From positions 62,001 to 126,000 of the forward strand of contig WIXG01000190.1 of NCBI GenBank assembly GCA_009869945.1: a stretch of DNA of 64,000 bases, in the 5' to 3' direction. The notes below the pieces were generated by a model, which had not been told where the DNA came from, made no database searches, and saw only the letters and a program-made list of their open reading frames with translations. The DNA comes from Mesaphorura yosii. Its lineage: Eukaryota; Arthropoda; Collembola; Poduromorpha; Tullbergiidae. Position numbers and translations under genes: made by a program. Shown here piece by piece: positions 52,693 to 61,436 of the stretch (its first letter is position 1; the number at the start of each line of letters is the position of its first letter).

Positions 52693-52707
52693 AACCTAAC
52701 CTAACCT
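52693..52707. repeat. Interstitial (AACCT)3
   Basis: Three AACCT units 20 nt after the telomere-like palindrome, in the CCTAA orientation. Confidence 0.85.
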
Positions 52708-52902
52708 ATCCCATGCAGTCTCATGTGTTGTGGGACTTAGAATTTCTGTGACTACCCTTAATTCCAATCCAGCCCCTTCTCAGTAGCATGCAACGGCGAC
52801 ACTACCGGAAGATGTGAGACGTTAACCATAATTCCGGGATTTAGTTTATTTTTTATAGAGTTGCTTGAACTTATCCTCGGAAAAATCGCCACGTCATCCA
52901 TC

Positions 52903-53464
52903 ATGGATACTTCTATTGCTCAAAATGAGAAAAATAGTGATGAAAAGAGCGAAACTGATGTGCGTCCTCCAAGCCCTCCTCCCAAGACTGCAAGCATGGA
53001 AGATAGTATAACAGCTAGAGCAAAGTTAAAAGCAGAGATCGAATATCTAAAAGAAAAGAAAAGAAAACTGAAGCTTGTTGACGTCTACAAGAAAAAGGTT
53101 AGCTTAAACCTGTCCAAAGTTTTATTAAATTGTCACAAGATTATCCTCTAGTTTGCTCATTGAAGTCTAATGTGTCTTTTTAGTGGACAGTTACTGCCTT
53201 GTCTCAAAGCATACAAGACTGGACATCGACTGGGCAAAGTTGTGCCAATGAGCTTTATTCACGCATTGCGCAAGGTAACGTACAACGGATTTCACCATTA
53301 ACTAACACTTATCAACCAAAGCAAAGTGATGTTTCCTTAATTTGTTAGACTATCCGGACGTAACTCGTGAACAACTCGCCAGGAACTTCGGCTGCTACCG
53401 CCAACTAGCGCATATTGATAATTTGGACCAGGCCTTGGAGGAAGTTTTCTGTACAAACGATTAA
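52903..53464 (+). CDS. SFR1: SFR1/Mei5-like recombination cofactor
   Basis: SFR1 pairs with SWI5 to stabilise RAD51 filaments during homologous recombination. Three exons keep phase: 52903-53097, 53184-53274 and 53349-53464, giving 133 aa. Residues 1-40 are acidic and Pro/Ser-rich (PPSPPPKTASMED). A basic helix follows, with EIEYLKEKKRKLKLVDVYKKK, matching the conserved family motif LRKLKLVxxYRxK. The C-terminal domain (WTVTALSQSIQDW then DYPDVTREQLARNFGCY and HIDNLDQALEEVF) matches the SFR1 terminal domain in order and spacing. The protein is shorter than the vertebrate form because the N-terminal repeat region is missing. A SWI5 partner is not encoded in this window. An upstream in-frame Met is not needed, since the preceding sequence carries no family similarity. 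Confidence 0.8.
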
Positions 53465-54443
53465 TCTCAATATACAATTTACTTGAAATGAACTGAAGTG
53501 TAAATCAAGGTTGTATGTACTGCGCCATTACTGCTTTATTTGTTTCCAAGTGATTTGTAAATATTCATTTAAGCCGTACACTTCTTTTTTATGGGAAATT
53601 GGGTCATTGCAGATTTCAGGTTTATTTACAATATATACGAAGTTTAGTACAATTAAATTGCATCTGACAAGCTTTTCTCTCAACGTATACTTTACATCAC
53701 AAACTTAGAGGATGAGTAAATATTAAAAAGAGATGCATGAGTTAAAAATTAAGTTTTAAAATGCGAGTGTGATTATTAGCTCATGGTAAGATATGACGAC
53801 TAGAATCAGACTGTTTTAAGTGATATGGAATAGGAATCACACAAACTTCCACAGTTATATAGTGCTGCAAATGCAAAATTGGACCAAGAAGTCTTCTGCT
53901 TGTTGCATCCCAAAATCCTACAAGACTGGCGATGCGGAAACACGTTTACTCTAATGCCATGTCAAGGTCTGAGACTATTACTGGAAAATTGTAACTTCTA
54001 ACACAACTTGTCGCCTTACGTGCTATAAAGCGCGTGCATAACTCGGATAATGGAGTACGATACAAATCATAGAAAATTTACGCCAACACTTGGTATTGCC
54101 ACGAAATTTCATCACTCAGTACAAACACCTATAATGTTCGTGACTACTAAATTTTACAATGTTAAATGGATTACGAACTGTCGGCATTCACTGGTCAGGG
54201 TTACTTCGTAAGTCTTATTTGCATGGTGCTTATACACAACGGACGGAATAAGAACACGCCCCAGAATTCAGCTTTGTAATGGAGAAGATTGCAAGGGTTC
54301 TACTCATGAACTCCTCTTAAGTATCGTTCCCATAAATTATTAGTTTAAGTTTTGTACGAGAGCAAGATAAGAATCAGACACAGTTATCTTCACGGATTAA
54401 GGCACATTAAAGGACGGTGAGATTCATAGCCATCGAGTTTCTG
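53465..54443. other. Spacer between SFR1 and REEP
   Basis: 0.98 kb of A/T-rich DNA between convergent genes, containing both 3' UTRs. One 65-codon frame (53511-53708) resembles nothing known. No canonical poly(A) hexamer was assigned. Confidence 0.6.
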
Positions 54444-54789
54444 CTAATGATTCTGCCTTGAAATTCTGAATGCTTCCACAGCTTCCAGGAGCATTTCGGT
54501 GTCACTCGTTTGCACGGCTTTGCGAGTACATCGGGTCCTAGTATGTGCTGCTGAAATTATCGGTTCAAAATATAACTAAAGAAATATGTACGTACTTTTT
54601 AGGAGTAACAATAACAGTAACCTACTCTTTGGCTCATTTTCCTGGTCTATAGGAATATCATCCGGGCATTCCTGTTGATGTATTTCATTAATTTATGTAT
54701 TTCAAAATTTGTTTGGACATAATCATAATTTTCAAAACTGTACTCACCTCCGTCTCAGAATTCCGGCGGATGCGGCGTCCTGCGGTATT
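54444..54789 (-). CDS. Three phased exons forming a possible alternative REEP C-terminus
   Basis: Exons at 54789-54748, 54671-54626 and 54550-54444 each have an AG acceptor; the first two end at GT donors (gtgagt, gtaggt) and the third ends with TAG. Their phases fit (0 in, 0, 1, then 2+stop). They encode 64 aa, including RRIRRNSETE, ECPDDIPIDQENEP and TSDTEMLLEAVEAFRISRQ. The first exon enters in phase 0, exactly the phase in which REEP exon 8 ends at 55739. Splicing past the 55589-55218 exon would therefore give a REEP isoform with a different tail. They could instead be the end of a separate gene. No family match was recognised for the tail itself. Confidence 0.5.
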
Positions 54790-55217
54790 CTGTTTCTGAG
54801 GTACAAAAATTATTTATTATTAAACATACAAGTCAACATGGCTTTTAAAAGGTGCAGAATCAACAGCACAAAGAAGTACGAATGTACAAATGTTAATTCG
54901 AAGCCGCCACCTCTCATTAGTTCGGTGCTCCATACACTTTGTTAGCATTAACAAACCCAAATGTATTAATCATGAGGCTCAGTGTTTATGGCGTGAGATT
55001 AAATTGTTACAACAAACTAACCAAACCAGTGTTAAGTGCACTGTGCACAGCTACACCGTAAACTGTCCTGAGAATCCATGAAATTATACCTGTATGGCTG
55101 TATGAAACTCCACTACATGTCTTCTAATCGCTGATATGACGTGAAGCATAATGTGGGTATTTGAGTATTTAAACTAGTAAACGGTAACGGAGAGTAAGAC
55201 TCATCACATGCAAATTG

Positions 55218-57310
55218 TCATATAAAAGGTCGAGTGCTGCGAAATGTCACACTGCTTTCGGACGGAGACGATTCCTTGAGGGAATGCCCGGATCCTGGAC
55301 TACTGCGTCTGCCTTCTCCTCCAGGCCTAGCTTTGGCTTCAAATCCTTGAAGAATAGTTTTAGCGACTACTTTCACTTGTGGCTTAGTAGATTTTGACTT
55401 TGTGCTTCTAGTTTCATATTCTAAGTAATCGTCATCCACGTAGGAGACACGATATGGAGAGGCACGGGACGTTGAAGGTTGCTTTGAACTATGCTTTAAA
55501 TTGGCGACAGATTTGGAGTCTGATGGGTACCAGCCAAATTTGACAGGAAGAGGAATATCATCGATCTCCAACTCCACAGGAGCTTGAGACTTTAAATGAG
55601 GACATGAGAGGTTAACAATAAATCACAATTATCAAAATTTCGCCTATCGTGTGAAGAAATCGTCATAGTCTAATAATTTCGATGTGTACAAATTGAGAAA
55701 TTGATATTAAAAATTAATTAGTTTTCAAATTTCATTACCTTTGGCTTCGCTTTAGCTCGTGATCGGCATCCAGGAGGACGTTCATTCTCTACTGGAGAAT
55801 TCGAGGGTACTCTCCGAAGGTCGTCTTCCTCACTCGGCATTCCTTCATTGCGCAAAATCGCGTCCAATGCTTCCCTAATTGGTATAATGTATTTTAGTCA
55901 TTAAAGCTACCTAGTTTTCAGCGGGAAAGGCATACCTCTCGTACGAAAAGGAGCGAGTAATGCCTCCTTGACCGTCTGTTCGAATTAAAATTAAATTAGT
56001 GAAAACAAGTACATGTAATAATTGTAACGAAGCTAAGTTTCACTCGCAAGGCTTCATGCAAGGCAAAAAGTGTTGAAAAATTGATAAGACTTTAAGTTCG
56101 TACCAACGGCATCTCTTTGAGCATTTGGACGATTGGCGTATTCCTGGTCAATTGACCTTTCCACAAGCCGGGACCTCGCCTTTGAGAATTAAAACTTTCA
56201 ATAAAGGTAACAAATAATTCAAATGATAACTAAAATTGGACAGTAAGCTTAAAATTAGAAACAAAACATGCTTGGGCAAGAAATGAATACTCTTATATTA
56301 GAAACTATAAATTAGAAATGTTAACTGAAGAGGACTTAATTTATTACAGTGGTTTTTGTCTTCGTACAGAATGGGACAATTTCATTATTCGTTACACTTT
56401 TTCAACAAACAATGGAATGCAGCATTTAAGAACTTTGGATTTTTGAAAGAAAGCTAATATTGATCGAGTTGGTTCAGTTGGTGAGTACAAAAATCACAAA
56501 CCTCGAGAGCTGCGCGCCAAACTTGCTCGGAAACTGCGGCGAAGATCTGAGAACCCCATTGATACAAGAAATCAGTGACACGGCTTTTGAAATCGCGGAT
56601 GAAAGCTTCGATCGCCTGAAAAAATAAACAAGATATTACCAAGTATATTACAAACTTCTTGAGATAAGCCACACTTTTCTAAGGTTGAATATTATTCGTT
56701 TTTACTTACATGCTCATGCTGAACAAGATTAGGGTGAATAATCCGGCGATATGCGAAATGAGATCCCCCAGCAGAAACCAAGCACAGAATGAGTGAGGCT
56801 TTGAGCTCGTAGTAAAATGGAAACCTGTCAATGGATAAAAATAAAATGTTCAGTAATCAACGAATTCTCAAAGTGGAAAGTGCGCTGCATTATGCATTTT
56901 AACTCGTCAGGCTGTTATTACCAGAAAGAAAAGAGAGGATCGACAAAGACTTCCGCCACAGTGTATAAGGCAAAGACAATCCAGTAGGTCATCCAACGAA
57001 TCTGTTGATTCGAAGATAAGTTGTGCGGTGGTGGAAAATGTAAATTCGAATTCAATTAGTCAAAAGTCAATTAGGTATCAAGTTTAAACAATGTCGCCGA
57101 GATCAGACCTTAAGCCTTGGGTGAACTTACGTAAGCACGTGCATTCTTCTCCTTAATAGCTTTATACGAGCAAAATGCAGGGTATAGCAGTCCACATGTA
57201 ATCCTGAAAATTGAAGATTCTAAATGATGAGCCCTTGCCTTGAGATGGAGAGATAGCAGAACACTTAAATCGACTTACATAATCAGTCTTGATAAGAGAT
57301 AGGCCAACAT
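55218..57310 (-). CDS. REEP: Receptor expression-enhancing protein, REEP1-4 subfamily
   Basis: TB2/DP1/HVA22 protein that bends ER tubules and links them to microtubules. Nine exons keep phase: 57310-57279, 57203-57131, 57001-56922, 56824-56710, 56615-56502, 56179-56104, 55975-55936, 55874-55739 and 55589-55218, giving 345 aa. The start MLAYLLSRLIM is like REEP1 (MVSWIISRLVV). It is followed by CGLLYPAFCSYKAIKEKN, YIRWMTYWIVFALYTVAEVF and FWFPFYYELKASLIL, which form the two hairpin membrane segments. The next exon (FIRDFKSRVTDFLYQWGSQ) is the amphipathic helix. The C-terminal half is Ser/Pro/Arg-rich and likely binds microtubules. The absence of the short REEP5/6 N-terminal extension places it in the REEP1-4 group. 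A second set of 3' exons lies downstream at 54789-54444. Confidence 0.95.
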
Positions 57311-57504
57311 TTTGAACGTGAACCAATATCCAATCGGGTCTTCAGATAATAAAATCCTTTAGTTAGCACTCACTTCCTTGCCACCACATTGACCAAATGA
57401 ATGCACATGCAAACCAGACATCAATCCACTCCTTGCTATCCCTTGATATGTGACATGTGACATGAACACATCCAGAGAGCACTGAGAGAGTAAAGTAAAG
57501 AAAG

Positions 57505-57700
57505 ACTTTACTTTAAGATCTTCTCTAACAAAAACCACTTGAAGGCCGAGTTCAAACTTAATTCAATCATGCTGAATCCGAATCCGGTGCAAGCGCTTCC
57601 AACCAAAGTTACTTCCGCAAAAGAACTCCACCAGATTCGGATTCAGCATGGTCGAATTAGGCACACAGTTTCAAGTGGTTTTGAAGAAGACCTTAAGTCT
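57505..57700. repeat. Foldback (inverted-repeat) element, about 0.2 kb
   Basis: Two arms (about 57505-57589 and 57629-57700) face each other across a 39-nt loop. The inner block 57568-57589 pairs with 57629-57650 with one mismatch in 22, and the block 57531-57543 pairs perfectly with 57670-57682 (13 of 13). The outer parts (ttaagatctt against the region at 57690-57720) are more diverged. The form fits a small MITE-like foldback relic or a hairpin-RNA locus. No coding capacity or target-site duplication is clear. Confidence 0.8.
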
Positions 57701-58658
57701 ATTTCAGATAGATCTTAAGAAGATAAGAAGATTGGAAGATAAAGTCTAGCCAAAAGTAAATTACAATGAATAGCAGATTAAGTACGAAGATTATGTTGAT
57801 CAATTAATTATACTAGCAAAGCACAATTTGTTCAAAATTCTAAATAATTTTAATTAATGCTCTTACCCTTAAGACAAAGCAACCGACAAATGGAAGACCG
57901 AAGTGTGAAGGGAAACCGTGCACGGGCTCTTTTGTACTTTATAACGACGACTAAAAGAAAAGAACCGACGAGGAACCGAAATAAATAAAGCCAAATTTAG
58001 AAAGACAGGTTTTAAAACGGAAAAGTGTCGTTTGTTCTTTAGCCTCAGCTCGCTCAGCTGGTATGCGAGCACAGAAGAGCGAAGATGATCAGAACCCGCA
58101 CATAAAGCCTTGCATCTCTGTACATGCAATGTTGGCTTTGCTTTGTTTTGGCAATTTCAGTGCCAAAACAATCACAAAGGTCATTAAACTTGGATTTGTG
58201 CCAATTCAAGGATCGCTCCATTTGCAAGTGAACAAAGAACTTGAGAATTGATTTACTGAACTAAGATTACATAGATTGATCAATATAGTGCTGCAAACTC
58301 CAATTTTTATAGTTCTGGACTTAAACAGAACATTAAGTCAAAAACACGTTGTGCAGTAGCGAAAGAGTAAGAATACGGAACTCATGAATGTTGAATTGGA
58401 TGCCTAGTGCATATTGCTATTTTGATAAACTCCCCAGTGCTATATAAACGATTATTAGATTCTTAAAATGGATTCAGCTTGACCTTCAAGTCATCTCTGG
58501 ACTCTGGAGTTCAATTCCGGCTTTGGAACGTTGAATTCAAGTACGCCCCCAGGTTTTAATAAGACTTTCTATTTCCTGGAGAAAACCGGCGAAAGCTCGT
58601 ATTTCTAGTGAAAGAAAGCCATCGTCAGAGCGTGAATGTCTCATCCAACATGAATTGT

Positions 58659-58673
58659 AACCTAACCTAACCT
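58659..58673. repeat. Interstitial (AACCT)3
   Basis: Three telomere-type units in CCTAA orientation, followed by a G-rich segment and by TTAGG units in the opposite orientation at 58782. Confidence 0.85.
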
Positions 58674-58729
58674 AGGAATATTGTCACGTACAGTAAAGAG
58701 AGGAGTATGGTTGCAGAGGGATGAGTGGA

Positions 58730-58753
58730 GGGATGGGGGATTATTGGGCTGGG
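58730..58753 (+). other. Potential G-quadruplex motif
   Basis: Four G runs (GGG, GGGGG, GGG, GGG) are separated by loops of 2, 6 and 2 nt, matching the G3+N1-7 pattern. It lies in a strongly G-rich plus strand (58700-58820). Folding is a prediction only. Confidence 0.55.
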
Positions 58754-58781
58754 TGAGAAGAGTGAGAACAGGGGTGGGGAG

Positions 58782-58791
58782 TTAGGTTAGG
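58782..58791. repeat. Interstitial (TTAGG)2
   Basis: Two telomere-type units in the orientation opposite to those at 58659, ending in a run of five Gs. Confidence 0.75.
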
Positions 58792-61436
58792 GGGTCAGAG
58801 GGGTGAAACTAGCGGGTTGGGGAAGTATAGTTCAAACTTTCCAGTTGGTATCGAGAACGTGAAGACGCCATTCTTTTATGCATTTAAGTCATTCCTAATT
58901 TATTAACATCGGCCATTAAACGTTTTCATTTTCTTCATGTCAAAATTTGCCGGAACATTGAAATCTTGATGAAAGAAATCCATTCCTACTCCTCAACCGA
59001 AAATTGTCAAAAACCTCGCATGTGATGATAGCATGAGGCACAAAAGGCGATGATGATACGTTAAAGATCCTTCGGTTTTGTTTCGTTGTGTAAGACTCGA
59101 AATGTATGATTGGATTTCATGCACATTTCAAAATAAATAACACTAAATTTGAATACAAAGCTCCGGCCTTTTTTATGTTGTTTTGTTCAGTGCGCAATGT
59201 TGTGATGTGAAATTCGCTGTAAGGCCAGCGAAAGCAGGGAGCAATGAACACGTTGTTAACTTTTTAGCTCTTTTCTAGATTACTACGTAAGTCCTAATGT
59301 CGAACGTGGCCCATTTGTAGCCAAAACGTTTGGCATTTTCAAGAGTGAAGGGGGCTGAGACGAGAGTGTGCCTACGCTATATTCGCCTGGTAGTTTCACT
59401 AATCACTACGCACATAAGCGATGTTCTAGTATGACTTCGTGAGTTGCAATGTGCTGAACGACGGATGGACTGTACAGACACAAGATCGTCTTGAAATCTC
59501 CAGCAATTCAGTTTATCACGCTGTGGAGCTGCAAACCATCCAGTTTAGATCAAGCATTCGCAATCATTCGACCATCTTGTCTATTCAGGTAAGTCACTTC
59601 GTAATGTTATCTGCTTCAGCTTCCAACGTTAAGAGTTGCTTTGGTAAATGAAATTGGGGATTCAACTGCAGTTATCTCTTTCCAAATTATGGAAAACTGC
59701 CATCGCAATGTAGCATCGCACATAAAACGCGCAGGTGGTGGTGGTCTCGAGTCAGTGTCTACCTCAATAATCAATAAGAATTTGAAGAATTCATGGACTT
59801 AACCACGGTGGATATAGATTGCTTGTCCGGCTCCTGCGTCGCCATACGGTGCGGCTGATGAAGATTTTTTGTTAACCGATTTTAGAAGCAAGGCAGTGGT
59901 CTCGTGGGACCACAGCACGGGAAAGTTTTGTTTGGCCCAAGGGCACCTTCTGTAGGTTGCACCACAACATTTGGTAACAAAGTTGAATTCTGATTTAATT
60001 GTGCAGTTTAGAGTTAAATTCTAAACAGGAAATAATGTTAATGGCACACTTGAACACAGGGCTTGTACATGTAATTCTGAGTGTTGTACGATTGTTCCCA
60101 TGTGCAGTGCAAAACTCTCGGCTGAGTTAACTCAAACAAACGCTCCCAGAAACACAGGAGTCAGACAAGCAATCTGTATCCACCGTGGACTTCACTGAAA
60201 TCCGCAGGAAGTACTTCATTCACCATTCTATGAATCTCTATGCCTGCCTTCCCCATTTGCTATTTGTCGCGAATCTGTCGAAGCTGTAGATGACGTGTTG
60301 GGGCTCTTCTGTATCTGCCAATTTGTAATTAATGCCCATCTGTAAATTATCAGGACCTCACACAAAGGCACAGCGTTCTATAGAGCTGAGTATCGAGGAT
60401 ACTTTGCTTGTGTCCGCACCACATGGCTCAGGGTATCAACAGCCTGCAGTAAGAGTTTAGTGGTTAGAAATTCGCACACCCCTTTCATTTGATTCATGAC
60501 TTCATGAGACATTGTCGACATCCGGGCAGTTAGGGGTCCTGTAGCACCTGTAGGCGTTGGACGCATCTGCCATTAAAGCCAGACCAGTATATAATCAATG
60601 CTGACTGAGGGCAGATGCATTTAAGTGTGAGAATTGATACGATACTTGACTCGAGCCCAAATTTTAAAAGGCCAAAGCAGCGGTACTATTTTTTTCCGTT
60701 CCCCCATCTCCAAACCTCGTTGACATGTTGCAGGAGGTTTCGCCCTAAAACTGAAACCATGTAATTATATTCTTGGAAAGTTACAGAATTTCTGTCCGGA
60801 GCAAGGGCCAAGTTCTTAGATCATGTTTTACGTAGCGACTACAATTGTCAAATAAGCCGTGCGTATCATAAAACTTTAACAAAGCCCAAAGTAGGAATTT
60901 GTTGGCAACTGTTTCGGTTGAAGTTAAGACCGACTCTTGTGAACAGAAATTGTGGAGAATAATACAATAGTTTATGGTGCATGGCGTGTCTCATATCATG
61001 TTTCATATGCATGCATGCTGGGTGAACAGCCTCCTGGGCTCTGACCCTTAAGCTCGGGCCTGTAAGATATTGAATTTTGGCTTTCGGACACTTTTATTAC
61101 TTTCGTGAGTTTTGTAGGTTAGGTTTGTAGTGGAAAAGTATAACTTCGCACTTGAGTTGCATTTTGCGATATGACGGTTTTGTTTCGGCAATTTCTTCCG
61201 TTTGGTAGTCCGAAGTCCGGAATGGACGAGGATGAGGTTCAAATGTGAACTCAGAATCGGACTTCTTTCAGTTTCTTTGCACTTTTTTGTACTGCTTTTT
61301 CTCGTCTTTGTTTTGGAGGGAAAATGCCCTGTCCGTTGTTGAGCACACACTTTCAGTCGCCGGTTACGATACTCCTCTTGTGCTAAGTACCTATCTACTT
61401 GTACCTTTTCCAGTACGTCCATGTACAAGAGAAGAG

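Larger units (their letters stand above)
45404..52902. other. 7.5 kb gap between RhoBTB and SFR1
   Basis: No conserved gene was recognised, although this is the largest gap in a dense window. It contains several short frames with good splice signals and matching phases (45753-48906 and 50685-52322, plus strand), an isolated 116-codon frame (47376-47726), two copies of a 14-nt palindrome, and TTAGG/CCTAA runs at its right end. These are described separately as unproven. RhoBTB 5' UTR and promoter sequence occupies the left end, and the SFR1 promoter the right end. Confidence 0.5.
57311..61436. other. 4.1 kb gap between REEP and PHF7-like gene
   Basis: The flanking genes are divergent. The gap holds a foldback repeat (57505-57700), telomere-like runs (58659-58673, 58782-58791), a G-rich segment with a quadruplex motif (58730-58753), and weak exon candidates (59430-59713 plus, 60378-60566 minus). 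No conserved gene was recognised. Confidence 0.55.

Noticed and set aside
58500-58560. tRNA-like B box (gagttcaattccgg)
   Set aside because: No A box, acceptor stem or anticodon arm can be folded around it.
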